Below are positions 1-8,950 of a DNA stretch of 64,000 nucleotides, piece by piece. The DNA is from Bacteroidaceae bacterium. Lineage in GTDB: Bacteria; Bacteroidota; Bacteroidia; Bacteroidales; Bacteroidaceae. The position numbers and the translations under genes were made by a program. Numbering within the stretch: the stretch's first letter is position 1; each line of letters begins with the position of its first letter. The DNA is taken from the NCBI GenBank assembly GCA_017560945.1, contig JAFZDY010000037.1, positions 1 through 64,000 of the forward strand. The letters run 5' to 3'. A model generated the notes under the pieces. The model saw only the letters and a list, made by a program, of their open reading frames with translations, was not told the origin of the DNA and made no database searches.

Positions 1-57
1 GTCGGTTGGCGCGTGTGGAAAACGGCCAAGGCCAAACCTGCAGATGAGATAGAGTGA
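1..57 (+). CDS. 3' end of an ABC transporter permease paralogue (partial)
   Basis: The window opens inside a gene. The 18 codons before the TGA encode VGWRVWKTAKAKPADEIE, identical at the base level to the last codons of the gene ending at 2547 and nearly identical to the one ending at 5049. I infer that this is the tail of a third MacB/FtsX-type permease in a tandem array. The spacer after it (58-171) is also almost the same as the one after the next gene. Nothing more can be said because the rest lies outside the window. Confidence 0.85.
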   Translation, partial: VGWRVWKTAKAKPADEIE

Positions 58-171
58 AGAATGAGTTCTCAAATTAAAGAATTAAAAGGATAAAAGGTTA
101 AAGAAAAAAATAAAGCATCCAACCTTAAACCTTGAACTTTGAACTTTGAATTTTGAATTTTTGAATAAAAT
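58..171. repeat. Permease-array spacer, copy 1
   Basis: This spacer is almost identical to 2548-2661, differing only by a few bases in its A-rich part and in the number of TTGAATTT-type units near its 3' end. It contains a short tandem run of TTTGAAC/TTTGAAT units just before the ATG. No TAnnTTTG promoter is visible in it, which fits readthrough transcription of the permease array. Confidence 0.8.
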
Positions 172-2547
172 ATGATTGAGCATAACTTCAAACTTGCATG
201 GCGGCAACTGGTAAAGTACCGCCTGCAATCAGCGGTCAGCATCGTCAGCCTTGCCATTGGCTTTGCTTGCTTTGCCCTTGCAAGCATGTGGATAAAGTAT
301 GAAACCACGTATGATGCATTTCATAAGGATGCAGAGAATCTGTATCTTGTCAGATGTGATAGAGAGAACCATGTATCACGATCGATAAATGTACAGAAAT
401 TACACGAATTTCCTCAATTGGAGCAATTAACCCAAATTTATCAACTATATTCAGATTCCATCAATGGTTTGGATTGGAAAGAATCCCGTCGGCAAGGAGA
501 ATGGGTGATGCTCGACACCAATTTTGTATCGCTTGTAGGTTTGCGCATCAAGGAAGGAACTACCTCCTTTGTACATAATCCCAACGAAGTGGCGGTCGAC
601 GATGTCATGGCCGCCCGCTTGTGGGGGGATGAATCGCCTATTGGGAAAACATTGACAACTGTAGATATATATGGCAAAGATGGAAACTTCAGACGCACAC
701 GCACCGTAACAGCCGTATTTCACTCATGGGGAAGACATTCCAACTTCCGATTCAACATGCTTAGCAGTTTCACACCAGAAGTACCCGAAGATTGCTATAA
801 CGGATATTCATACATGATGGCCCACATCTCTCCGAAGATGGATATCGACGAACTGAACAGGCGATTGGATAGTACCGAATTGAGCAATAAGCATGGATAC
901 GAGGCAGTTGAACGTGCAAATGTAGTCCCCATCACCAAGTTGCGCCATTCGACCGAATCATACGAGCGCAGTGGTCGTGCCAAAATCAATCACATTTACC
1001 TGTTTGCTTTGGCAAGTTGCCTATTAATCTTGTGTGGATTGCTGAATTACCTGACAATGTTCATCAATCGCCTATTCATCCGCAAACGAGAAATGGCCTT
1101 GCGTACAGTATTCGGTGCCACAGGACGAAACATGATATTGCAATTTTTGACCGAATATGGTCTATTGTTGGCCATTGCCATGTTCTTGGGGCTTGTAGTG
1201 ATTGAGCTTTCCTTAGAATGGTTTCTTGCAATGACCGAGTTGCCACGAGATACGGAATTCATTTATGGCGAAACCTTCGTTTACCTATTGTCTGTGACAC
1301 TTATTTCTCTGTTCATTTCGATTCCGGCCATTTGGTACTTCCGTCGCCAGTCGTTGCAAAGCAGTATCACCGGAGTAGGTGCCCTCACCCGCTATTACAT
1401 TTTCCGCCGTTTCAGCATAGGACTACAAATAGCCATCAGCATCTTCTGTATTTTCTGTACAGTCGTGTTTTTGAAGCAATTGAATTGTTTGCGCAGCAAT
1501 AAAAAAGGGTTTGAAATAGAGAATCGTATGCTATTGAGATGCTATAGTAGAGATCGGAGTGAAGAGAATGTCGAATTGCTGCACTTCTTGAAGCAATGCC
1601 CTGAAGTGGACACTGTCTTTTATTCCATGACTTCATATTTTCCTTATACTGGTAGTAGTGGTCGGGTTGTTTCACCGAGTGAATGCCCAGATTTAAAGGT
1701 GAAGACAGTGATTGTAGATCAGGTTATATCCAAAGAACTCGTTGATTTTTACGGAATCCAACTTGTTGAAGGACGTTGGTTGAATGATGCAGATTTAATA
1801 AGGTATGAGAGTAGTGACTTGTTACATAGTAATTGCATTTTGATTAATGAAGCTTTTGTTAATCTGTTAGGGTGGACAGATCCTTTGGAAAAGACCTTTA
1901 TCGGTGATAAAATCGTAGGAGTAGTGAAGGATGTTTATAACCAATCGCCCACTACACCAGCCGAACCGACCATGTACAGATTCAATCCTTTTGATGCAGA
2001 CACAAAGAATATGGCCTTTATCCTGATAAAATACAAGCCTGGTATGAAACAGGTACTGAAGGATAAAGTAGAAGCGTATGCCGAAAAGCGCGGACTTGAA
2101 AGTTTCGATTCCCGTTGTTGGATGGATTGTGAAGAAACATACGAAAGGATTCTTCAAAGCGAACTCAATCTACAGAAACTCCTTAACATCACCACAGGTG
2201 TCTGCATCCTCATCGCCCTCTTTGGCGTATGGTCAATGATAATGCTCACGTGCGAACAACGTCGCAAGGAGATTGCCATCCGAAAGGTATATGGTGCGAC
2301 CACGAAGGACATCCTCGATATGTTCATCATCGAATACATGACCTTGCAAGGTATAGCGGCCATAGTGGCCTTCCCCATTGGCTACGCCTGCATGAAGCCA
2401 TGGCTGGAGCAATATGTGGTACAAACTGAAATCTCGTGGTGGATATACGTAGGCATCTTCCTCATGGTAGCCCTGCTCGTAGCCCTTTGTGTCGGTTGGC
2501 GCGTGTGGAAAACGGCCAAGGCCAAACCTGCAGATGAGATAGAGTGA
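172..2547 (+). CDS. MacB/FtsX-type ABC transporter permease
   Basis: A 791-residue inner-membrane protein with the double-FtsX layout typical of Bacteroidetes. One membrane helix lies near residues 20-42, followed by a periplasmic MacB-like core to about 270. Three helices span about 273-390, a fifth lies near 413-435, then a second periplasmic part, then three C-terminal helices at about 670-778. FtsX signatures are REMALRTVFGATGRN and RRKEIAIRKVYGAT. By family it is the membrane part of a tripartite or mechanotransmission ABC system exporting an envelope-active compound; substrate unknown. No ATPase or membrane-fusion gene is in view. Its first ~50 codons and last ~100 codons are nearly identical to the downstream paralogue while the middle is strongly diverged. 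Confidence 0.88.
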   Translation: MIEHNFKLAWRQLVKYRLQSAVSIVSLAIGFACFALASMWIKYETTYDAFHKDAENLYLVRCDRENHVSRSINVQKLHEFPQLEQLTQIYQLYSDSINGLDWKESRRQGEWVMLDTNFVSLVGLRIKEGTTSFVHNPNEVAVDDVMAARLWGDESPIGKTLTTVDIYGKDGNFRRTRTVTAVFHSWGRHSNFRFNMLSSFTPEVPEDCYNGYSYMMAHISPKMDIDELNRRLDSTELSNKHGYEAVERANVVPITKLRHSTESYERSGRAKINHIYLFALASCLLILCGLLNYLTMFINRLFIRKREMALRTVFGATGRNMILQFLTEYGLLLAIAMFLGLVVIELSLEWFLAMTELPRDTEFIYGETFVYLLSVTLISLFISIPAIWYFRRQSLQSSITGVGALTRYYIFRRFSIGLQIAISIFCIFCTVVFLKQLNCLRSNKKGFEIENRMLLRCYSRDRSEENVELLHFLKQCPEVDTVFYSMTSYFPYTGSSGRVVSPSECPDLKVKTVIVDQVISKELVDFYGIQLVEGRWLNDADLIRYESSDLLHSNCILINEAFVNLLGWTDPLEKTFIGDKIVGVVKDVYNQSPTTPAEPTMYRFNPFDADTKNMAFILIKYKPGMKQVLKDKVEAYAEKRGLESFDSRCWMDCEETYERILQSELNLQKLLNITTGVCILIALFGVWSMIMLTCEQRRKEIAIRKVYGATTKDILDMFIIEYMTLQGIAAIVAFPIGYACMKPWLEQYVVQTEISWWIYVGIFLMVALLVALCVGWRVWKTAKAKPADEIE

Positions 2548-2661
2548 AGAATGAGTTCTCAAATTAAAGAATTAAAAGGATAAAAGGTTAAAGGAAAAAA
2601 ATAAAGCATCCAACCTTAAACCTTGAACTTTGAATTTTGAATTTTGAATTTTGAATAAAAT
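2548..2661. repeat. Permease-array spacer, copy 2
   Basis: Near-identical direct repeat of 58-171, including the GAATGAGTTCTCAAATTAAA start, the AAAGCATCCAACC core and the TTGAATTT run before ATG. A shortened echo of its first bases (GAACGAGTTCTCAA) follows the next permease at 5050. Confidence 0.8.
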
Positions 2662-5049
2662 ATGATTGAGCATAACTTCAAACTTGCATGGCGGCAACTG
2701 GTAAAGTACCGCCTGCAATCATTGGTTAGTATTGTAAGTCTTGCCATTGGCTTTGCCTGCTTCGCACTGGCAAGTATGTGGATAAAGTATGAAACCACGT
2801 ATGATGCATTTCACCGCGATGCGGACAGGATGTATTTCCTCGTCAAAGACCACAGTGAATGGGGCAAGGCGGGCGACATTCTCGAAAATGTCCATACTGT
2901 CTTTTGCGACACCGTCTATAAACACTGTCCCGAAATTGTGGAAAATGCGTTGTTCGAACGCTCATACTTCCAGCCGAAGGAGGGAAAGATGGAACCCTAT
3001 ATAGCCTGCGACAGCAGTTTCTTCGACTTTTTTGATATCCGCTTGCTGGTAGGCGACCGGGGATTCCTGCAACGAAAGGGTGAAATAGCCGTCACCCGCC
3101 AGAAGGCCGAAGAATGGTGGCCGGGTGAGAATCCTTTGGGTAAAGAGTTGGAAGACAAGTACGGCAAACACTTTGTTGTTTCTGCCATCGTAGAGGGATG
3201 GGACACGCATACCAACCTCACATTCGCTTTCCTGTCCGGTGACAGCGAGGTGCGAATGTACCCGAGCTCCGGTGGCCAATACGCTGTCCGGCTGGCTCCG
3301 AAGGCCGATGTGAAAAGCATCAACCGGCGGTTGGATACGCTCAAAATCGATTACTATTATTGGACTAAAACTGGATACCAGAACCACATCGGCTGTTACG
3401 GAGACCTTGAACTGGTGCCAGCCAAGGAACTCCGCCATCGGCTTAACTACGAACAGATGGAGGTGCAAATCCACCACATCTACCTGTTTGCCTTGGCAGG
3501 AGGAATGCTTATCCTATGCGGATTGCTCAACTACCTGACCATGTTTGTCAACCGCCTTTTCATCCGTCAGCGCGAGATAGCCCTGCGCACAGTGTTCGGC
3601 GCTACGGGGCGCAACCTGACGGTGCAATTCCTCACCGAATACGGGTTGCTGCTGCTGATAGCCGCTTTCTTCGGCCTGATCTTCATGAAATGGGTGTTGG
3701 CCGCCTTCCGCCAACTGGCCGAACTGCCCGAGGGATGGGGCTTTTTCTATCGGGAGACGTTCATCAGCATGTTCCTTGTCCTGGGCGTATCGCTTCTCAT
3801 CTCCCTGCCCGTCATCCAGTTCTTCCGCCGACAGGCTCTGCAGAACTCCATACAGGCCCAAGTGGGACTGTTCAGCTACAACAACTTCCGCAAATTGAGC
3901 GTCTGTCTGCAAATCGGCATCAGTATCTTTTTCATCTTCTGTACTGCTGTAATGATGAAGCAGATTGACACCCTGCGCCACTCCGACATCGGCTTTGAAC
4001 GCAAGGACATGGGAATACTGGCCATTCTTACCGGGACAGTGATGACAGATGATGACATGGAAGTATTTAATGAAACCATGGAGGCCGCCTACAGCTATCT
4101 GAAGCAACAACCTGAAGTGACGGAGATATTGGTCAACAGACCCCTCTTCCCCCTCTACGGACAAGCTGCGACAAGTATCAGTAAACATTCCCCTTTATCA
4201 GGTGCGGCCATCAATCCCGACATGGTGGCGGAGTCTTACAGTTTCAAACTATTCGATGACCCCGACGGGGCGTTGTCCCGCTTCTACAATCTGCAGTTGG
4301 TGGAGGGACGTTTCTTTGAAGAGAGCGACGACGAAATGGACATTATCCTCAACGAATCGGCCACTCGCCAGTTCCAGTGGGACAGTGCTGTGGGGAGACA
4401 GATTCTCTATGATGAACATAATGTTTATACTATTGTGGGTGTGGTGAAAGACTTCCAGAATTACGGCCCCACCACACCAGCGAAGCCCTGCATCCTCAAA
4501 AATGAAAAGAACGAAGCGATTGTCAACGGATACCTTGTATTCAAGTATCATCCCGGTACATGGGAAACCTGCGTAGAGAAGGTTACGCAACATCTCAAGG
4601 AGATGGATGTGGCATGTACCTTCAGAAACGTGGAAGCGGAATATGAGAATCTGCTGAGGTCGGAAAAAAATCTGCAACTGCTTCTTAGCGTAACGGCAGG
4701 CACATGTGTTCTCATCGCCCTCTTCGGTGTGTGGTCGATGATAATGCTCACCTGTGAACAACGTCGCAAGGAGATTGCCATCCGCAAGGTACACGGCGCT
4801 ACGGTGAAGGATATCCTCGACATGTTCTTCCTCGAATACATGGCGCTGCAAGCCGTAGCCGCCCTCGTGGCCTTCCCCATTGGTTATGCCTGCATGAAGC
4901 CATGGCTGGAGCAATACGTGGTGCAGACCGAAATCTCGTGGTGGATCTACGTCAGCATCTTCCTCCTCGTAGCCCTGCTGGTTGCCCTCTGCATCGGCTG
5001 GCGCGTGTGGAAAACGGCGAAGGCCAAACCTGCGGATGAGATAGAGTGA
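2662..5049 (+). CDS. MacB/FtsX-type ABC transporter permease, paralogue
   Basis: A 795-residue paralogue of the upstream gene with the same eight-helix, two-periplasmic-domain plan and the signatures REIALRTVFGATGRN and RRKEIAIRKVHGAT. The first helix region and the C-terminal region match the neighbour almost base for base. Residues ~55-270 and ~440-660 (both periplasmic) have little similarity to it. The coding sequence is visibly more GC-rich in the middle than the neighbour's. It is the last member of the array, followed by a strong terminator at 5216-5259. Substrate unknown. Confidence 0.88.
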   Translation: MIEHNFKLAWRQLVKYRLQSLVSIVSLAIGFACFALASMWIKYETTYDAFHRDADRMYFLVKDHSEWGKAGDILENVHTVFCDTVYKHCPEIVENALFERSYFQPKEGKMEPYIACDSSFFDFFDIRLLVGDRGFLQRKGEIAVTRQKAEEWWPGENPLGKELEDKYGKHFVVSAIVEGWDTHTNLTFAFLSGDSEVRMYPSSGGQYAVRLAPKADVKSINRRLDTLKIDYYYWTKTGYQNHIGCYGDLELVPAKELRHRLNYEQMEVQIHHIYLFALAGGMLILCGLLNYLTMFVNRLFIRQREIALRTVFGATGRNLTVQFLTEYGLLLLIAAFFGLIFMKWVLAAFRQLAELPEGWGFFYRETFISMFLVLGVSLLISLPVIQFFRRQALQNSIQAQVGLFSYNNFRKLSVCLQIGISIFFIFCTAVMMKQIDTLRHSDIGFERKDMGILAILTGTVMTDDDMEVFNETMEAAYSYLKQQPEVTEILVNRPLFPLYGQAATSISKHSPLSGAAINPDMVAESYSFKLFDDPDGALSRFYNLQLVEGRFFEESDDEMDIILNESATRQFQWDSAVGRQILYDEHNVYTIVGVVKDFQNYGPTTPAKPCILKNEKNEAIVNGYLVFKYHPGTWETCVEKVTQHLKEMDVACTFRNVEAEYENLLRSEKNLQLLLSVTAGTCVLIALFGVWSMIMLTCEQRRKEIAIRKVHGATVKDILDMFFLEYMALQAVAALVAFPIGYACMKPWLEQYVVQTEISWWIYVSIFLLVALLVALCIGWRVWKTAKAKPADEIE

Positions 5050-5123
5050 AGAACGAGTTCTCAAGGGCGATGAGTAGTGAGTTATGAGCAATGAGCAATT
5101 AGCGAAGAACTGTTCTGAAGTTC

Positions 5124-5547
5124 TTTGACTTGCGTACTTGATGAACGATAGCGAACTAATTTTAAATTTTGAGTCATCAGAATACTATCAGAATGTTCTG
5201 CTCATGACAGAACAAGAACAGGCAAAGAGGGGAACTTCTTTGCCTGTTCTCTTGCTTTTCAAATTAGAAGGGAGTAAACCTATTTCATGACTAAGTTAAA
5301 AACAGGTCAACGTGAATTAAAAATAAAGTTTAACTCAGTCAACCTCGACTATAAATAAGACTCAAAGTAGTCAACTAAAATCGTTAACATACAGAGTCTT
5401 CAAAATACTATCAATAAGTACTGCAATCACACTTAATAGATACTGCAGTACTACTTAATAAGTACTGTAGTACCATAAGGGAAGTACTCGAGTACCATAA
5501 GGCTGGTACTCGAGTACTCCTTAAACGAAATTTTTAGGAGTACTAAT
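5124..5547. repeat. Dispersed AGTACT 22-bp palindrome array, copy A (interrupted)
   Basis: Six consecutive 22-bp units start at 5416, 5438, 5460, 5482, 5504 and 5526. Units 2-5 contain a near-perfect palindrome of the form GTACTNNAGTAC; the last is a diverged AGGAGTACTAAT unit. A conserved tail (GCTGATTATCAG) follows. The conserved left flank seen in copy C lies here at 5124-5190, separated from the array by about 220 bp carrying the terminator. The array sits between convergent genes. Confidence 0.85.
5216..5259 (+). terminator. Strong intrinsic terminator after permease array
   Basis: A perfect 13-bp stem (5216-5228 with 5237-5249, GAACAGGCAAAGA and its complement) with an 8-base loop, followed by a T-rich stretch. 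It lies 170 bp past the last permease stop. A smaller hairpin (TGTTCTG/CAGAACA) precedes it. Confidence 0.75.
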
Positions 5548-5606
5548 TTTGGCTGATTATCAGCGAGTTCTTATAAATATATGCAAAAAGGGACGGGGGT
5601 AAATGT

Positions 5607-6800
5607 CTATTTGTTCTTGCCAGAGGGAAGAATGAGATTCAGTATTACACCCACCAATGCAGACAAACCTATGCCACCAATTGTGATGTTTCCAATCGTC
5701 ATCTCTGCACCACCTATGCCAAGGGTCAAAATGAGTGAAGCAATCACCAGATTGCGTGTGTTGCCCAAGTCGACCTTGTTCTTCACCAAATTATTGACTC
5801 CCACTGAAGCGATGGTACCAAACAACAACAACATGATACCTCCTAAAACTGCATTGGGAATGGTCTTGAGGAATGCACTGATTTTACCCAGCACTGAGAA
5901 CAAAATGCCAAACGTTGCAGCGATACGAATGACAACAGGAGCTGTTATCTTGGTCAACGAGATAGCACCTGTAACCTCGGAATAGGTAGTCACAGGAGGG
6001 CCACCAATGAGTGCGGCAGCTATACAAGCCAATCCGTCGCCCAACATGGTACGATGCAAACCTGGGTCTTTGACAAAGTCCTTACCTGCCACCTCGTTGA
6101 TTGCATATACATCGCCAATGTGTTCAATCACAGGTGCAATGGCTACGGGAATCATGAAGATGATGGCCTCCCAAGAAAACTCGGGACGAACAAATGCCGG
6201 CCATGCAAACCAGGGTGCATCCAATATGGGTTGAAAATCAATCAGACCCAGAACAGATGCCACAATGTAACCTACTACAATGCCTGCAAAGATAGGGATA
6301 AGGCGCAACAAGCCTTTTCCAAACAACGAAACGGCTACAGTGGTCAAGAGGGAAATGATGGCAAGTAACCAATTCTCCTTGGCCATGTCCACACCTGTAC
6401 CTGCCAACGACAAACCAATGAGCATGATGACTGGCCCTACCACAATAGGAGGGAAAAGGCGTGAGACAAACCCTACTCCGCGAAAACGAACCAATGCACT
6501 CATGACACCATACACTGCACCCACGGCTACCAAACCAGACAAGGTGCCTGGTAATCCGTATAACTCTGTAGCTTTCACAATGGGAGCGATGAACGCAAAA
6601 CTACTACCCAGGAATATGGGAACCATTCCTTTGGTAACAACATGGAAAATGAGGGTACCTATACCTGCAGTAAATAGGGCTACTGAGGGATCGAGTCCCA
6701 CCAAAAGTGGAACCAACACCGTGGCACCAAAAGCCACAAACAGGAACTGAGCACCCACCACGATTTTATGAGCAAAGCCCAACTTCTTATCTTCCTTCAT
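5607..6800 (-). CDS. uraA: Uracil/xanthine permease, NCS2 family
   Basis: A polytopic inner-membrane nucleobase:proton symporter of about 397 residues. The NCS2 family signature GGPPVTTYSEVTGAI corresponds to the substrate and proton region of UraA-type carriers. I chose the ATG at 6800 (MKEDKKLGFAHK) because a longer frame to 6860 would run back through the -7 box at 6832-6839. It is divergent from upp, so uptake and conversion of uracil to UMP are encoded back to back. Uracil is the likely substrate from this context; other nucleobases remain possible. Confidence 0.85.
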   Translation of the reverse strand: MKEDKKLGFAHKIVVGAQFLFVAFGATVLVPLLVGLDPSVALFTAGIGTLIFHVVTKGMVPIFLGSSFAFIAPIVKATELYGLPGTLSGLVAVGAVYGVMSALVRFRGVGFVSRLFPPIVVGPVIMLIGLSLAGTGVDMAKENWLLAIISLLTTVAVSLFGKGLLRLIPIFAGIVVGYIVASVLGLIDFQPILDAPWFAWPAFVRPEFSWEAIIFMIPVAIAPVIEHIGDVYAINEVAGKDFVKDPGLHRTMLGDGLACIAAALIGGPPVTTYSEVTGAISLTKITAPVVIRIAATFGILFSVLGKISAFLKTIPNAVLGGIMLLLFGTIASVGVNNLVKNKVDLGNTRNLVIASLILTLGIGGAEMTIGNITIGGIGLSALVGVILNLILPSGKNK

Positions 6801-6831
6801 AATTCTAATAGGAGTTAAATCAATACCACTG

Positions 6832-6839
6832 CAAAAATA
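6832..6839 (-). promoter_or_regulatory. -7 promoter box for uraA
   Basis: CAAAAATA on the plus strand reads TATTTTTG on the minus strand, matching TAnnTTTG, and lies 32 bases before the chosen start. Confidence 0.55.
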
Positions 6840-6921
6840 GGTATATTTACACAAAAACAACCATTTTTTGGAAAAAAAGGAAAAAGTAGGTGCAAAATTC
6901 CCGTGAAATCCAAATTATTGC

Positions 6922-6929
6922 TACTTTTG
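6922..6929 (+). promoter_or_regulatory. -7 promoter box for upp
   Basis: TACTTTTG matches the Bacteroidetes TAnnTTTG element and lies 32 bases upstream of the upp ATG, back to back with the uraA promoter. Confidence 0.6.
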
Positions 6930-6960
6930 CCAACAGAATGAAAAACTAAACTTTTATTGT

Positions 6961-7584
6961 ATGGCCTTACATATCATTAATCATCCGTTGGTGCTGCATA
7001 AGCTAAGTTCTATGCGCGACAAAACGACTTCTACCATGAAGTTCCGTAGTTTACTTGACGAAATATCATTATTGATGGGTTACGAGGTGACACGCGACCT
7101 CCCCCTGACGTACGAAGATATTGAAACCCCCTTGATGCCAATGAGTGCGCCCAAGATAGCTGGTAAAAAGGTAGTTATCGTACCCATCCTGCGAGCAGGA
7201 CTTGGCATGGTGAATGGCCTGACAACACTAATGCCCTCGGCACGCATCGGCCACATTGGTTTATATCGCGATGAAACGACTTGTAAACCTGTGTCCTACT
7301 ACTACAAGATGCCGGCAAACAAGGACAGACTGGTTATCCTCGTTGACCCCATGCTGGCCACAGGAGGAAGTGCGTGCGATGCCATCGCACATCTAAAAGA
7401 GGATGGATACAAACAGATAAGAATGATGTGCCTGGTAGCCTCTCCACAGGGAGTTAAAGCCGTAGAAGAGCAACATCCCGATGTGGACATTTTCCTGGCA
7501 TCCTTGGACGAAGGACTCAATGACAAGAACTACATTCTTCCTGGATTGGGAGATGCAGGCGACCGCATATTTGGAACTAAATAG
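6961..7584 (+). CDS. upp: Uracil phosphoribosyltransferase
   Basis: A 207-residue cytosolic enzyme converting uracil and PRPP to UMP in pyrimidine salvage. The PRPP-binding loop is visible as [15 protein letters not shown] (around residues 125-139), with the family block [12 protein letters not shown] upstream and a C-terminal [13 protein letters not shown] uracil-binding segment. The length is normal for UPRTase. It is divergent from the uracil permease gene and ends eight bases inside the convergent mntH. Confidence 0.93.
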   Translation: MALHIINHPLVLHKLSSMRDKTTSTMKFRSLLDEISLLMGYEVTRDLPLTYEDIETPLMPMSAPKIAGKKVVIVPILRAGLGMVNGLTTLMPSARIGHIGLYRDETTCKPVSYYYKMPANKDRLVILVDPMLATGGSACDAIAHLKEDGYKQIRMMCLVASPQGVKAVEEQHPDVDIFLASLDEGLNDKNYILPGLGDAGDRIFGTK

Positions 7585-8845
7585 CACTGAACAGTAGCAT
7601 CAGGTTCAACACTGTCACCAGCGCAGCTACGGCATAAAGTATCACCGTGGTGGAGTGGCTATTGACATATTGCCCCATTACCCGCTTGGACGAAGTGAGA
7701 CTTACTTGCAGAAATACGGTGATGGGGAGTTGGATGCTGAGCACCATCTGTGAAATGATAAGCCCATAGAAGGGGTCGCTGATAAAGAAGATGACCAACA
7801 GGGCTATACCCAAGGAAAGGAGGACACCCAGGCGCGAATGGGTGTCCTTTATATTATACGCCTCGCCAAAGAAGCCGGCAAATATGGAACCTGCCGCCAT
7901 ACCACTGGTGATGGTGGACGACACACCAGCCAACAACAAGGCAATGGCAAACACAATACCGGCAGCCCTACCCAACAAGGGGTCGAGCAGACTTTGCGCC
8001 TGAGCCAACTCGTCCACCTGTACACCATGTTGGAAGAAGGTAGCAGCAGCCAACACTATCATGGCACTGTTGATAGCCCACCCGATACTCATGGCCAACA
8101 AGGTATCGAAGAACTCGTACTTCAACGCCTTGCGGATGTGAGCGTCGTCCTGCAGATTTACCTGACGGCTCTGTATCACCTCGGAATGAAGGAAGAGGTT
8201 GTGAGGCATTACCACTGCTCCCAACACACTCATCACTATCAGCATACTGCCCTCGGGGATAGAGGGAACCACTGCCGAACGCAAGGCTACAGGCCAATCG
8301 ACATCTATCAGAAATATCTCGTAAAGGAACGAAAATCCAATGAGTGAAACAAAGGCAATGATACCCTTTTCCACCCGTCGATAACTGTTGGTAAAGAGCA
8401 TCACCGTTACAAAAGCGGCCGTCAGCAAGGCGCCCGCCGGAATGGGTACACCAAACAGCATCTGCAACGCTATGGCACCACCCAATATCTCGGCCAACGA
8501 TGTAGATATACTGGCCAATACTGCACTGCCCAGTACAGGAATGGATAACCACTTGGGAAGATACTTGTGTGCAGCCTCGGAGAGACAAAGTCCTGTAGCA
8601 ATACCCAAGTGAGCCACATTGTGCTGCAACAGTATCAACATCACTGTAGAAAGGGTGACCACCCACAAAAGTGTGTAGCCAAACATAGAGCCTGCCGCAA
8701 AATTACTGGCCCAGTTTCCTGGATCGATAAACCCAACCGTCACCAACAAACCAGGACCTATGTATTTCAAAAAGTCCATACCACCCAAGTAGCGGGGATG
8801 GTCCTTTCGCCTCAAATCACTAAAGAAATCTTTCACGCGTCCCAT
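7577..8845 (-). CDS. mntH: Nramp-family divalent metal (Mn2+/Fe2+) transporter
   Basis: A 422-residue multi-helix inner-membrane protein. The metal-binding motifs are intact: DPGN at residues 41-44 in helix 1 and MPHN at 213-216 in helix 6, with HSEV just after. This identifies a proton-coupled importer of Mn2+ and related ions. It overlaps the end of upp by eight bases in a convergent arrangement. No clear TAnnTTTG promoter was found upstream, and no Mn-sensing leader was recognised. Confidence 0.92.
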   Translation of the reverse strand: MGRVKDFFSDLRRKDHPRYLGGMDFLKYIGPGLLVTVGFIDPGNWASNFAAGSMFGYTLLWVVTLSTVMLILLQHNVAHLGIATGLCLSEAAHKYLPKWLSIPVLGSAVLASISTSLAEILGGAIALQMLFGVPIPAGALLTAAFVTVMLFTNSYRRVEKGIIAFVSLIGFSFLYEIFLIDVDWPVALRSAVVPSIPEGSMLIVMSVLGAVVMPHNLFLHSEVIQSRQVNLQDDAHIRKALKYEFFDTLLAMSIGWAINSAMIVLAAATFFQHGVQVDELAQAQSLLDPLLGRAAGIVFAIALLLAGVSSTITSGMAAGSIFAGFFGEAYNIKDTHSRLGVLLSLGIALLVIFFISDPFYGLIISQMVLSIQLPITVFLQVSLTSSKRVMGQYVNSHSTTVILYAVAALVTVLNLMLLFSAI

Positions 8846-8890
8846 GCTTTCACTCTTCTACAATAACAAACTACTTTAGCAAAAAGTTAG

Positions 8891-8932
8891 GAGGGGTGTC
8901 AAAAATAAATGACATCATTTTGACACACCCTC
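8891..8932 (-). terminator. Intrinsic terminator after nadB
   Basis: A long hairpin, GAGGGGTGTC paired with GACACACCCTC with extra A/T pairs inside, lies between the nadB stop and the mntH start. On the minus strand it is followed by a T-rich stretch. Confidence 0.65.
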
Positions 8933-8950
8933 TAAAAACTATTTACACTT

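Noticed and set aside
4249-5091. Long antisense open frame opposite the second permease (280 codons, with others at 2962-3477 and 3514-4188)
   Set aside because: It mirrors the GC-rich coding strand of a clear membrane protein; no promoter and no family resemblance.
5416-5547. CRISPR-like array
   Set aside because: Units follow each other directly without spacers, are internally palindromic, and no cas genes are present.
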